Below are positions 8,346-17,453 of a stretch of DNA of 34,186 nucleotides, in pieces. The notes below the pieces were generated by a model. The model saw nothing but the letters and a program-made list of their open reading frames with translations. It was not told the DNA's origin and did not search any database. The stretch is from Candidatus Endomicrobiellum guadaloupense (lineage in GTDB: Bacteria > Elusimicrobiota > Endomicrobiia > Endomicrobiales > Endomicrobiaceae), in NCBI GenBank assembly GCA_031278895.1, contig JAITJN010000020.1, forward strand, positions 1 through 34,186, written 5' to 3'. The translations under genes and the position numbers were made by a program. Every line of letters begins with the position of its first letter. The stretch's first letter is position 1.

Positions 8346-10499
8346 ATGATCGGAGAGAGAATAATAGATTGGATCTCGTCAGATTTAAGTTTGCCTGAGA
8401 CATGTGTAAGAAATACTGTAGTTATGCTAAGCGATGGAGATACAGTTCCATTTATATCAAGATACAGAAAAGAAAAAACCGGTAATTTTACGGAACTCAA
8501 TGTAAGAGATGTTGCTGATAAATTGCAATATTATGTTGAACTTGAAACAAGAAAAAAAACCGTTTTTAAAAACATTGAAGAACAAAAAAAGTTAACTTCA
8601 GAACTAAAAAAACAAATTGAAGAGTGTAAAGAAAAAACAAAACTGGAAGATATCTATTTGCCTTATAAACCTAAACGCCAAACTAAAGCTACAATTGCTA
8701 AAGCAAATGGACTAGAGCCACTTGCTGTAGAAATTATGGAGCAAAAGCTCTCTGTGAAAGAAGACAGGACAAAAGCTATAAGCAAATATATCAATCCAGA
8801 AAAAGATATAGATACAATAGATAAAGCGGTTTCGGGGGCAATAGACATAATTGCTGAGCAGCTTTCAGACAATGCAGATATTAGAGGACTGCTAAGGAAT
8901 TTTATAGTTTCTACTGGAAGCATTCGTTCAAAAGTGACAAAAGCTGCAGAAAATTTAAAAACAAAATACGATATGTATTATGACTATAATGAACCATTGA
9001 AAACTGTTCCTGGCCATAGACTTCTTGCAATAAGACGTGGTTCAAAAGAACAGGTTTTATCATGGAAGATAATAGTAGATGATGAAAAAGCCATTGATAT
9101 GATGCTTGCAAGAGTAGCAAAAAATAATAGATCACTTTTTTATCCAGAACTTTTTACTGCTGTAAAAACAGCCTATGACAGACATTTATACCCTTCTGTC
9201 CAAGTTGAAATGTTTTTGTCAAAAATGAATGAGGCAGATAAAGATGCTATAAATGTTTTTGCGACAAATGTAAAAAACCTTTTGCTTGCACCTCCTGCTG
9301 GCCATAGAGTAATTATGGGTATAGATCCAGGCTTTAGAACAGGTTGCAAAGTTGTAGTTGTAGACACAAATGGAAATTTTAAAGAATACCATGCAATATT
9401 CCCTAATGAACCTGCTTCAAGACTAAAAGAAGCAGAAGATACACTAGTAGATTTACTAGAAGAATATTATGTTGACCTCATTGCAATAGGAAATGGAACT
9501 GCTTCAAAAGAAACAATTGCCTTTGTAAAAGCAGTTCTTAAAAAACATAATCTAACTCCTATGGTTGTAACTGTAAGTGAAGCAGGTGCTTCAGTATATT
9601 CTGCATCGCAGTTAGCTTCTCAGGAATTTCCAGATTTAGATGTAACAGTTAGAGGAGCTATAAGCATAGCAAGGAGACTTCAAGATCCTTTAGCTGAACT
9701 TGTGAAAATAGATCCAAAATCTATCGGGGTTGGACAATACCAACATGATGTTAATCAAATACAGCTTAAAAAACAGTTAGACGATACCGTTGAATCTGCT
9801 GTAAACTACGTCGGAGCAAATTTAAATTCAGCTTCAACAGAACTTTTGTCTTATATATCTGGTATAGGTAGAATAGTTGCAAAAAATATTGTTCAGTACA
9901 GGGCAAAAAATGGATCTTTTAACGATAAGAAAGAATTGATGAAAGTCCCTTTGTTTAGAGAAAAAACTTTTACTCAATGTGCAGGATTTCTAAGAATAGT
10001 AGATGGAATAAATCCTCTTGATAATTCTGCAGTGCATCCTGAAAGCTACCATGTTGTTGAAAAGATGGCAACAGACTTATCTGTTGATGTTGTGGGATTG
10101 ATAGGAAACGAGTCTTTAATTAAGCAAATTGACACTAAGAAATATGTTACACAAGATACAGGGCTTTTAACTTTAAACGATATAATACAAGAGTTAAAAA
10201 AACCTGGAGTTGACCCAAGAAAAGACTTTTCGACCGCTCAATTTAGTGATGATGTAAATACTTTAGAAGATTTGAAAAAAGATATGATACTAGATGGTAC
10301 AGTTACAAACGTAACAAACTTTGGCGCTTTTGTAGATATTGGCGTTCATCAAGAGGGTCTTGTCCATATTTCAAAATTAAGCTCAAAATTTGTTTCAAAT
10401 CCTCACGAAATTGTGTCAGTTGGAGAAACTCTAAAAGTAAAAGTTTTAAAAGTTGATGCTGAATTAAAAAGAATTAGTCTAGAAGTTGTTGGAGTTTAG
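8346..10499 (+). CDS. tex: Tex family S1 RNA-binding transcription accessory protein
   Basis: Tex is a conserved cytoplasmic nucleic-acid-binding protein linked to transcription and RNA handling. At 717 residues the length is normal for the family. Order of domains: an N-terminal helical Tex region (PFISRYRKEKTGNF near 37-50), the YqgF-like RNase H fold starting at GIDPGFRTG (about 325), helix-hairpin-helix segments (YISGIGRIVAKNIVQYR, about 500-518), and a C-terminal S1 domain (about 645-715, VTNFGAFVDIGVHQEGLVHIS). The ATG is preceded by AAGGAG at good spacing. It stands alone between a terminator and a gap of 212 bases, so it is probably monocistronic. Confidence 0.95.
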   Translation: MIGERIIDWISSDLSLPETCVRNTVVMLSDGDTVPFISRYRKEKTGNFTELNVRDVADKLQYYVELETRKKTVFKNIEEQKKLTSELKKQIEECKEKTKLEDIYLPYKPKRQTKATIAKANGLEPLAVEIMEQKLSVKEDRTKAISKYINPEKDIDTIDKAVSGAIDIIAEQLSDNADIRGLLRNFIVSTGSIRSKVTKAAENLKTKYDMYYDYNEPLKTVPGHRLLAIRRGSKEQVLSWKIIVDDEKAIDMMLARVAKNNRSLFYPELFTAVKTAYDRHLYPSVQVEMFLSKMNEADKDAINVFATNVKNLLLAPPAGHRVIMGIDPGFRTGCKVVVVDTNGNFKEYHAIFPNEPASRLKEAEDTLVDLLEEYYVDLIAIGNGTASKETIAFVKAVLKKHNLTPMVVTVSEAGASVYSASQLASQEFPDLDVTVRGAISIARRLQDPLAELVKIDPKSIGVGQYQHDVNQIQLKKQLDDTVESAVNYVGANLNSASTELLSYISGIGRIVAKNIVQYRAKNGSFNDKKELMKVPLFREKTFTQCAGFLRIVDGINPLDNSAVHPESYHVVEKMATDLSVDVVGLIGNESLIKQIDTKKYVTQDTGLLTLNDIIQELKKPGVDPRKDFSTAQFSDDVNTLEDLKKDMILDGTVTNVTNFGAFVDIGVHQEGLVHISKLSSKFVSNPHEIVSVGETLKVKVLKVDAELKRISLEVVGV

Positions 10500-10711
10500 G
10501 TTTAATGAAAATTTTAATCTAACCAGCTATAAATACCAAATAATTGATGGTGACACAACGCATGCAGTTACTATTTATATAGTGAGATTAGTATAAAGCT
10601 TTGGAAATAATATAAAAAATTTTTATAAAAATAAAAACTCTTTTATATAATCTGCATACTTATCTTTAAAATGCTAAAATATTTCAGAGTACAGATAATT
10701 TAGGAGCTATT

Positions 10712-11089
10712 ATGGAAAATAAAATGCCTATTTTGGACAAAGTTACATCATCTTTACTAGAAGCAATGCCATATCAATATGCTGGAAAAGATATAAATGT
10801 ATGTATAGAGACGCAAGAGTTTACTTGTCTTTGTCCTTGGACTGGACTTCCAGATTTTGCATATATAGTTATAAACTATATCCCTGATAAAAATGTTATG
10901 GAACTTAAATCTCTTAAAATGTATTTGCAAAGCTATAGAATGGTCGCAATGGTACATGAAAGCGTAGTAAATAGTATACTAGAAGATTTAGTTAAAGTTG
11001 TTGAACCAAAAGAAATGTCAATAGATATTGAATTTGGAATTCGCGGTGGAATAACAACCACGGTCAGTGCTCAATATTTTAAGAAATAA
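10712..11089 (+). CDS. queF: NADPH-dependent 7-cyano-7-deazaguanine reductase QueF
   Basis: QueF reduces the nitrile of preQ0 to the amine preQ1 in queuosine tRNA modification. The 125-residue protein is the short, single-domain type. Cys41 in CLCPWTG is the expected nucleophile and Asp48 in PDFA the proton donor. ELKSLKMYLQSYR is the family substrate loop, and His82-Glu83 sit 34 residues after the Asp, as in the Bacillus enzyme. GIRGGI matches the C-terminal motif. The start has TAGGAG upstream. No other queuosine gene is nearby, and it sits 18 bases ahead of murC, so it may be transcribed with the cell-wall genes. No preQ1 riboswitch is evident in the 212-base upstream gap. That gap holds a TATAAT at 10646-10651 without a clear -35. 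Confidence 0.9.
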   Translation: MENKMPILDKVTSSLLEAMPYQYAGKDINVCIETQEFTCLCPWTGLPDFAYIVINYIPDKNVMELKSLKMYLQSYRMVAMVHESVVNSILEDLVKVVEPKEMSIDIEFGIRGGITTTVSAQYFKK

Positions 11090-11107
11090 TATTTCTCGGA
11101 GAAAATA

Positions 11108-12463
11108 ATGTTTCGGAGAAATCAAAATATACATTTTGTTGGAATAGGCGGATCTGGAATGTCTGGGATTGCGGAAGTTTTGATAAATCTTGGACATAAA
11201 GTATCTGGTTCAGATTTAAAAAAAACTGATATTACAGAACACTTAAAATCAATAGGTGCAACAATTTGCATAGGACACAGTGCTAATAATATAAAAGATG
11301 CGTGTGTTGTTGTAACATCTACAGCAGTTAGTAAGAATAATCCTGAAGTTGTTGCTGCAATAAAAAAGAAAATACCTGTTATTGCACGTGTAGAAATGCT
11401 TGCTGAACTTGCTAGATTGAAATATGCTGTTACTATAGCAGGAACGCATGGAAAAACTACCACAACTTCGCTCACCTCTTTAGTTTTAGATGAGGGTGGG
11501 TTTGATCCTACTATAGTTATCGGCGGGAGACTAAAAAATCTTAAGACTAGCGCAAGACTTGGAAAAGGTGATTTTATAGTTGCAGAAGCTGATGAATCAG
11601 ATGGATCATTTTTAAAACTCTCTCCTGTTATTACAGTTGTTACAAATATAGATAATGATCATTTAGATTATTATGGTAATATGGAAAATCTTAAAAACGC
11701 ATTTATAAAATATATAAATTCTATTCCTTTTTATGGTGCTGCTGTAATTTGTTCTGACAATGATGTTATAAGAGAAATAACTCCAAGTATTACTAGAAAA
11801 TATATTACTTATGGATTTACAGGAAAGCCTGATATAAAAGCTTCAAATATAAAAACACAAAAAGAATGTACAAGTTTTGATGTAATATATAAAGGCAAAA
11901 AAATAGGGAATGTTTGTATTAGAATTCTAGGAAGACACAATATACTTAATTCCCTTGCAGCTATTGGCGTAGGTTTGTGGCTTGATATGCCATTTGCTTT
12001 AATTGCTAAAGCAATAAATAAGTGTGATGGTGTTGGCAGACGTTTAGAAATAAAAGGCGAACAGAATGGAATTATGGTGATAGATGATTATGGTCATCAT
12101 CCTACAGAAGTTGAAGTTACTATAAAAGCTGTGAAAGATTTCTGGCCTAAGCGTAGACTTATAGTTTTATTTCAACCTCATAGGTATACAAGGACTCGAA
12201 ATTTATTTGAAGAGTTTGGAAAAAGTTTTTCAGACGCTGATATTGTAAGAGTTTTAGATATTTATCCTGCCGGTGAAAATCCAATAAAAGGCGTAGGTTG
12301 TGACTTAATACTTAAAAGTCTGAAGAGAAACAAAAGTAATGCTGGACATTTTTCAGATTTAAAAACTTTTGCGACAACGTTGCTTGATGGAGATATAGTT
12401 TTAACTTTAGGTGCTGGAAACGTATGGAAGAAAGGCGAAGAATTACTTAACATTCTACAATGA
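11108..12463 (+). CDS. murC: UDP-N-acetylmuramate--L-alanine ligase
   Basis: MurC adds L-alanine to UDP-MurNAc, the first amino acid of the peptidoglycan stem, using ATP in the cytoplasm. The 451-residue protein has the N-terminal UDP-binding Rossmann motif HFVGIGGSGMSGIAE (9-23), the ATP loop GTHGKTT (112-118), EADESDGSF in the central Mur ligase domain, and FQPHRYTRT in the C-terminal domain with DDYGHHPTEV before it. All are typical of MurC rather than MurD, E or F. The start has CGGAGA upstream. It overlaps murB by 4 bases (ATGA), starting the run murC-murB-ddl-ftsQ-ftsA-ftsZ. Confidence 0.97.
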   Translation: MFRRNQNIHFVGIGGSGMSGIAEVLINLGHKVSGSDLKKTDITEHLKSIGATICIGHSANNIKDACVVVTSTAVSKNNPEVVAAIKKKIPVIARVEMLAELARLKYAVTIAGTHGKTTTTSLTSLVLDEGGFDPTIVIGGRLKNLKTSARLGKGDFIVAEADESDGSFLKLSPVITVVTNIDNDHLDYYGNMENLKNAFIKYINSIPFYGAAVICSDNDVIREITPSITRKYITYGFTGKPDIKASNIKTQKECTSFDVIYKGKKIGNVCIRILGRHNILNSLAAIGVGLWLDMPFALIAKAINKCDGVGRRLEIKGEQNGIMVIDDYGHHPTEVEVTIKAVKDFWPKRRLIVLFQPHRYTRTRNLFEEFGKSFSDADIVRVLDIYPAGENPIKGVGCDLILKSLKRNKSNAGHFSDLKTFATTLLDGDIVLTLGAGNVWKKGEELLNILQ

Positions 12464-13344
12464 AAGAAAATATTTTTAATGAACTATATCTAGCTGGCTG
12501 CAAAATTTTGAAAGACGAACCCCTTTCAAAACATTGTTCGTTTAAAATAGGTGGTTTAGCGGATTATTTTATTGAGATTCCAGATGAAGATGCGTTATCT
12601 TTATTTTTAAAAAGTATAGAAAGCGATAATTGCTATATTTTAGGTGGTGGTACAAACGTTTTATTTTCTGATGATGGTTATAAAGGAGTTGTAATTTCTT
12701 TAACTAAGAAATTTAAGGAAATTACAATTAATGGAGAAGAACTTTTTTGTGGTGCTGGAGCTTCTCTTTCAAATGTTTTAAATACTGCGATTAAGAATAA
12801 TCTAGTTGGACTAGAATTTTCTGCAGGAATACCTGGTTCTGTTGGTGGTGCTGTTTATGGTAATGCTGGTTTAAAATATAAATGGATAGACTCAGTAATA
12901 AAGAGTGTAGAGGTTTATAAGAATGCAAATAAGATAAGTTTAGAAAGTAAGAACATTAATTTTTCTTATAGAAAAAGCAATATTGAACATACTGTTATTT
13001 CAGGAATACATTTTTTCTTGAAAAAAGTTGTAGAAAATGATAGTTTAGCAGTCGTGTCAGAAAGTATTAATAGGCGCTTAAAAACACAGCCTTTAAATTT
13101 TCCAAATGCAGGAAGTATTTTTAAAAATCCAGAAGGACATAGTGTCGGGAAACTTATAGAAGAAGCAGGACTTAAAGGAGTCAGTATTGGCGATGCTCAA
13201 ATCTCTAAACTTCACGGGAATTTTATAGTCAATATAGGAAAAGCATCAGCAAAGGATGTTTTGGCTCTGATTGTTTTTATAGAAGAAACAATATATAAAA
13301 AATTTAATATAAGACTTGAAACGGAAATAAAGATAATAAAATGA
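12460..13344 (+). CDS. murB: UDP-N-acetylenolpyruvoylglucosamine reductase
   Basis: MurB is the FAD- and NADPH-dependent reductase that forms UDP-MurNAc. The 294-residue length and absence of the extra loop point to the type II form. The FAD-binding region shows ILGGGTNVLFSDDG (about 56-69) and SAGIPGSVGGAVYGNAG. The substrate domain has PNAGSIFKNP with the proton-donating Ser219 and GKLIEEAGLKG. The protein ends with the LETEI segment holding the conserved Glu. Its start overlaps the murC stop by 4 bases and its own stop overlaps ddl by 4, indicating translational coupling. Confidence 0.96.
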   Translation: MKENIFNELYLAGCKILKDEPLSKHCSFKIGGLADYFIEIPDEDALSLFLKSIESDNCYILGGGTNVLFSDDGYKGVVISLTKKFKEITINGEELFCGAGASLSNVLNTAIKNNLVGLEFSAGIPGSVGGAVYGNAGLKYKWIDSVIKSVEVYKNANKISLESKNINFSYRKSNIEHTVISGIHFFLKKVVENDSLAVVSESINRRLKTQPLNFPNAGSIFKNPEGHSVGKLIEEAGLKGVSIGDAQISKLHGNFIVNIGKASAKDVLALIVFIEETIYKKFNIRLETEIKIIK

Positions 13345-14291
13345 ATACTAGCGATATCCTGGCTAAATTGAAAAATAAAAAAATAGGTGTTTTATACGGT
13401 GGGCTTTCAAGCGAAAGAGAAATTTCTATTAAGTCTGGTAAAGCTGTTTTAAGTGCATTGAAAAAACTAAAATTAAAAGCTGTTGGCATAGATGTAGATG
13501 TAAATATATCCCAAAAGACAAGAAAAGCTAATATTGATTTAGCTTATATAGTTTTGCATGGACCAATGGGTGAAGACGGTACTATCCAGGGAATGCTTGA
13601 AATTATGGGTATCCCATACACAGGCTGTGGTGTTTTTGCAAGCGCTGCTTCTATGGATAAAGATATTTCAAAAAAGCTTTTTAGATGTTGTGGAATTGTA
13701 ACCCCTGAGTGGTTTATTATAAAACAATTTGAGCCTGTTGAAGAAATAAAAAAATATCCTGTTATTGTGAAACCTGTTTCTCAAGGATCTACGCTAGGAG
13801 TGACTATAGTAAAAAATCCTTTACAGTTTGGTGCTGCTGCAAAAGAAGCTTTTAAGTACGATAATGAAATAATGGTAGAAAATTTTATCTCAGGGAAAGA
13901 AATTACTGTAAGTGTTTTAAACGGTAAGGCTTTGCCTGTTATAGAAATAGTTCCAAAAGGCGAGTTTTATGATTTTAAGTCCAAATATCAAAAGGGTGGC
14001 TCTGAGCATATAATACCTGCTAGGATAAACGACAATGCTTATTGCCAAGCTCAGAGTTATGCTGAAAAGATTTTTAAAGTTTTTAAGTGTAAAGCAGCTT
14101 GTCGTGTTGACATGATAGTTGATAAGAAAAATAAAATTTGGGTTCTTGAGAATAATACTATTCCTGGAATGACTGCGACATCTCTCCTGCCTGACGCAAG
14201 TAAAGCTGTTGGGTATAGTTTTGAGGAGTTAGTTTTAGAAATAGCTTGGAGCGTATATGACAGCAAAGAAAAGGAATCGTTACGCTTATAA
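13341..14291 (+). CDS. ddl: D-alanine--D-alanine ligase
   Basis: Ddl joins two D-alanines with ATP to supply the end of the peptidoglycan stem. The 316-residue ATP-grasp protein has VLYGGLSSEREISIKSG near the N-terminus, the substrate motif HGPMGEDGTIQGML, and KPVSQGSTLGVTIVK for ATP binding. MVENFISGKEITVSVL follows, and near the end are RVDMIVDKKNK and LENNTIPGMTATSLLP with the metal-binding acidic and Asn residues. The order murB-ddl-ftsQ is a classic dcw arrangement. The start overlaps murB by 4 bases. Confidence 0.96.
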   Translation: MNTSDILAKLKNKKIGVLYGGLSSEREISIKSGKAVLSALKKLKLKAVGIDVDVNISQKTRKANIDLAYIVLHGPMGEDGTIQGMLEIMGIPYTGCGVFASAASMDKDISKKLFRCCGIVTPEWFIIKQFEPVEEIKKYPVIVKPVSQGSTLGVTIVKNPLQFGAAAKEAFKYDNEIMVENFISGKEITVSVLNGKALPVIEIVPKGEFYDFKSKYQKGGSEHIIPARINDNAYCQAQSYAEKIFKVFKCKAACRVDMIVDKKNKIWVLENNTIPGMTATSLLPDASKAVGYSFEELVLEIAWSVYDSKEKESLRL

Positions 14292-15072
14292 ATCTGTACA
14301 TTCACCCGGATCTAGTTGCCGTAATAAGAAAGGCAGAAAAAGTTTAAAGATTTTTTTCTGTCTTGTGTTTTGCGGAGGGATTATGTATGGCTTATATTTT
14401 GGCGTAAATGAACTTCTAAATATAGCTTACATTTCAGACAAAATAATTATAAAAGATATAGATATATTTGATGCAAAGAATGTTACAAAAGCTGAAATAA
14501 AAGAACTTCTTCCTTTTAAAATTGGGGATAATCTTTTAAAAGTCAATTTGTCTAGAACAGAAGATGAAATAAAAAGATTAAAACCAGAATTAAAAAATAT
14601 TTGCATTAACAGGCGCTGGCAAAAGGTTAGAATAAAGCTTTATGAAAGAACTCCAGAGGCTTTTATAATGCAAAACGGTGAGTTAAGTGGTATAGATTTT
14701 GATGATAAACCTTTTCCTCTACGTGGTTTTATGAGTGAAATGAAAGTTCCTAGAATTATTTACAAAACTGATAATGAAAGAATACAGATTTTAGATTTTA
14801 TAAAAAAGTTTAAGTCTATATGTGGTACATTTTTAGACAACATTTTAGAGATAAAATTAAATAATACTGGTGATATTATTTTTATTACCACTGATAATAC
14901 TAGTATTGTTTGGGGTGAAGAGATGCCGGAGCATCTGGCCAATAAATTTAAGAAATTCCAAGAAATTTATGAGGATGCAATTTCTAAATACAACAAGATA
15001 GAATACATAAATATGGCTCTTTATTCTTTAGGAAGAGCTATTGTGAAACCTGCTGAGACGTTGTTGCAGTAA
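14257..15072 (+). CDS. ftsQ: Cell division protein FtsQ/DivIB
   Basis: FtsQ is a bitopic inner-membrane divisome protein that links early and late division proteins. The 271-residue product has a basic cytoplasmic tail (1-29), one membrane helix (about 31-48), then a POTRA domain (about 58-130, with DIFDAKNVTKAEIKELL and a strand VRIKLYERTPEAFI) and a FtsQ-type beta domain. Sequence conservation is low, as is normal for FtsQ, so position between ddl and ftsA carries much of the weight. The ATG at 14257 overlaps ddl by 35 bases. A later start would cut into the basic tail but not the helix, so the exact N-terminus is open. Confidence 0.88.
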   Translation: MTAKKRNRYAYKSVHSPGSSCRNKKGRKSLKIFFCLVFCGGIMYGLYFGVNELLNIAYISDKIIIKDIDIFDAKNVTKAEIKELLPFKIGDNLLKVNLSRTEDEIKRLKPELKNICINRRWQKVRIKLYERTPEAFIMQNGELSGIDFDDKPFPLRGFMSEMKVPRIIYKTDNERIQILDFIKKFKSICGTFLDNILEIKLNNTGDIIFITTDNTSIVWGEEMPEHLANKFKKFQEIYEDAISKYNKIEYINMALYSLGRAIVKPAETLLQ

Positions 15073-15110
15073 ATTGAAAAATTGAGCTTAAAAAGCCTAG
15101 AGGTTTTGAA

Positions 15111-16352
15111 ATGTCTAAAAAAAATCTTATAGCAGGTCTTGATATTGGTAGTAATCAAATTTGTTGCGTTGCTGGAGCTTGTGATGAAGAGATGAGAATT
15201 GCAAAGATTCTCAGTGCGGTTGCAGTATCATGTGATGGAATTAAAGCAGGTGCTGTTATTAATATACAAGAAGCGGCTCTTGCAATAGGAAAAGCTTTTG
15301 AAGAGACAGAGAAGATAGCTGGTGGCCAGATAGGCACTGTTACTGTATCTTTGAGAGGCAATTTTATTTGTTCAAAAGGGTCTAAAGGTGTAGCTAACAT
15401 CAATCATTCCAATAGAGAAGTTACTGAACAAACTATTGAGAATGCTTTAGAAAGTGCAAGAAAACAAATAAGAATTGAACCTGATCAAGAAATATTACAA
15501 ATTATTCCACGCGAATATATACTAAATCAGCAAAGAGGAATACAAAATCCTATAGGTATGGAAGGAACGTATATAGAAGTTGATGTGCATGCTTTTATAG
15601 CTTCAAGCAGTAATTTAGGCAATATAAATAAAGCAATGGGTTGTGTAGGTGTAAGCTGTGATAATAGAGTTTATGGGTATTTGGCTGCAAGCGATATTTT
15701 AGTTACTAGAGAAGAAAAAGAATTGAGTTGTCTTGTTGTTGATTTTGGCGGACTTACGACTGGTATTGTCCATTATATTGATGGTATAATAAAACATACT
15801 GACGAGATCCTTGATGGTTCTGATTATATTACAAGAGATATCGGTCATAGACTAAGAGCAGCTTATTCGGTTTCAAAAGGTATTAAAGAAAAATATGGAG
15901 CGGCATTTGTTTATACTGATTTTAGTAATGAAGAATTTGAATATAGGGCAGCAGATGGAAGGAATATAAAAAAATGTAATAAGCACGAGCTTGTAAGTGG
16001 AATAATAACGCCTAGGATAGATAGAATTTTGTATGAAATAAAGGAATTGACTGAAAAAAATAATTATGGCGATGAATTCCTTTCAGGAGGAATAATTCTT
16101 ACCGGTGGTGGCAGCAATCTTGCCGGTCTTGCAGAGGCTTTTGAAAAAGCGTTTAATTGTTCTGTAAGAACTGGAAGTCCAAACCAAGATAAAGTTATAG
16201 GTCCAGATGAAATATTATTAAATCCTTCTTATACTACAGCTATTGGTGCTGTAGCATCAAATTTTTTAAATTCAAAAATTTATTTGGAAAAGAAGTCTTC
16301 AAAAAGCGGAATTGTATCTAAAATATCAAAATGGTTTGAGGAAGTTTTTTAA
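15111..16352 (+). CDS. ftsA: Cell division protein FtsA
   Basis: FtsA is the actin-like ATPase that tethers FtsZ filaments to the membrane. The 413-residue protein starts with the phosphate-1 motif AGLDIGSNQICC (8-19). The FtsA-specific 1C/SHS2 region follows with IIPREYILNQQRGIQNP, then phosphate-2 VVDFGGLTTGIVHY and the adenosine motif ILTGGGSNLAGLAE. The last residues (GIVSKISKWFEEVF) make an amphipathic helix, the expected membrane-targeting sequence. AGAGG precedes the ATG. The stop is directly followed by the ftsZ ATG without a gap. Confidence 0.96.
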   Translation: MSKKNLIAGLDIGSNQICCVAGACDEEMRIAKILSAVAVSCDGIKAGAVINIQEAALAIGKAFEETEKIAGGQIGTVTVSLRGNFICSKGSKGVANINHSNREVTEQTIENALESARKQIRIEPDQEILQIIPREYILNQQRGIQNPIGMEGTYIEVDVHAFIASSSNLGNINKAMGCVGVSCDNRVYGYLAASDILVTREEKELSCLVVDFGGLTTGIVHYIDGIIKHTDEILDGSDYITRDIGHRLRAAYSVSKGIKEKYGAAFVYTDFSNEEFEYRAADGRNIKKCNKHELVSGIITPRIDRILYEIKELTEKNNYGDEFLSGGIILTGGGSNLAGLAEAFEKAFNCSVRTGSPNQDKVIGPDEILLNPSYTTAIGAVASNFLNSKIYLEKKSSKSGIVSKISKWFEEVF

Positions 16353-17435
16353 ATGAGCATAAAACTAGTGTTACCTTCAAAAGAAATGAATGTAGGTCAG
16401 CCTGCTGTAATAAAAATTATGGGCGTTGGTGGTGGTGGCTGTAATGCTGTTAACAGGATGATTGCTGCTAATGTTGGCAATGTGGAATTTGTTGCTATAA
16501 ATACTGATGCTCAAGCATTGCTTAAGTCTTCAGCTACTGATATTTTGCAGATTGGCGAAAAAATAACTAAAGGCCTTGGTGTTGGAGGAAATCCTGAAGT
16601 TGGCAGACAAGCAGCAGAAGAAAGTATTGAAGAAATAAGAGGACGAATTATCGGTGCAGATATGGTATTTGTAACAGCTGGTATGGGTGGCGGGACAGGA
16701 ACAGGCGCTGCTCCAATAATTGCAAAACTTGCAAAAGAAGAAGGTATACTTACTGTCGGTGTTGTTACAAAGCCTTTTGAGCATGAAGGTAAAATAAGAA
16801 TGCAGCAAGCTGAAGAGGGAATAAAAAATCTCAAAGAATATACTGATGCTTTAATAGTAATTCCAAATGAAAGAGTTTTCAACGTTATTAACGAAAGAGT
16901 TGCGCTTGACGCTTTTTATCAGATTATAGATGATGTTTTAAGACAAAGTGTTCAGGCAATAACAGATGTTATAACAGTTACCGGTGAGATTAATAGAGAT
17001 TTTGCTGATGTAAAGAATATTTTGTTGAATTCTGGAACAGCCTTGATAGGTATTGGTGAGGGGTCAAGCACTGAAGTTAAAGAAGCAGTTAAAAAAGCCA
17101 TTACAAGCCCACTTTTAGATAACTATGATATTTCAAAAGCAAGCAAAGCTTTGGTGAATATAACTACAAATTCCAATATTGCAGCAATAAAGCTTCAAGA
17201 AATCTTTAACGATATTAAAAATTATGGAATTAACGGGCATGTGTTTTTTGGACATACTATAGATAATAGACTTGATGATAAAGTCAAAATCACTATTATA
17301 GCTACAGGTTTTCCTTTTGAAGATTTTAAAGAAGAACTAAAAGAGATTAGTCAACCTGATTTCTTTTCACAGTCTGAAGATATAGATCCGTCAAAACCTG
17401 CATATACCTACTGGAAACCAAAATTTTTAAAATAA
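16353..17435 (+). CDS. ftsZ: Cell division protein FtsZ
   Basis: FtsZ is the tubulin-like GTPase that forms the division ring. The 360-residue protein has the nucleotide-binding GVGGGGCNAVNRM (24-36) and the tubulin signature GGGTGTG (112-118). The T7-loop region includes NRDFADVKNILLNSG, in which Asp residues complete the GTPase site. The core ends around residue 325. What follows is short, about 35 residues, finishing in DPSKPAYTYWKPKFLK. The usual long disordered linker is missing and the C-terminal peptide differs from the common D-x-P-x-F-L-R form, though KFLK may play its part. It begins immediately after the ftsA stop. Confidence 0.98.
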   Translation: MSIKLVLPSKEMNVGQPAVIKIMGVGGGGCNAVNRMIAANVGNVEFVAINTDAQALLKSSATDILQIGEKITKGLGVGGNPEVGRQAAEESIEEIRGRIIGADMVFVTAGMGGGTGTGAAPIIAKLAKEEGILTVGVVTKPFEHEGKIRMQQAEEGIKNLKEYTDALIVIPNERVFNVINERVALDAFYQIIDDVLRQSVQAITDVITVTGEINRDFADVKNILLNSGTALIGIGEGSSTEVKEAVKKAITSPLLDNYDISKASKALVNITTNSNIAAIKLQEIFNDIKNYGINGHVFFGHTIDNRLDDKVKITIIATGFPFEDFKEELKEISQPDFFSQSEDIDPSKPAYTYWKPKFLK

Positions 17436-17453
17436 AAGAGATACACTTAATTA

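Noticed and set aside
10495-10588. Short open frame after tex reading FNENFNLTSYKYQIIDG and onward to a TAA
   Set aside because: It has no start codon or ribosome binding site and about 30 residues is expected by chance. It could be a gene remnant, but nothing identifies a parent family.
10500-10711. Possible preQ1 riboswitch before queF
   Set aside because: No compact hairpin followed by the A-rich tail and C-rich loop of known preQ1 riboswitches is seen, and the Shine-Dalgarno region is unpaired by eye.
14257-14305. 35-base overlap of ddl and ftsQ as a sign of a wrong ftsQ start
   Set aside because: A later start is possible, but overlaps are the rule in this cluster and the basic tail before the membrane helix is expected in FtsQ, so the early ATG was kept with a caveat.
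16511-16882. 123-residue open frame on the minus strand inside ftsZ
   Set aside because: It mirrors the coding frame of a strongly conserved gene, has no ribosome binding site and no recognisable motif; the same holds for the long antisense frames inside aroA (23585-23998) and the radical SAM gene (26057-26428).
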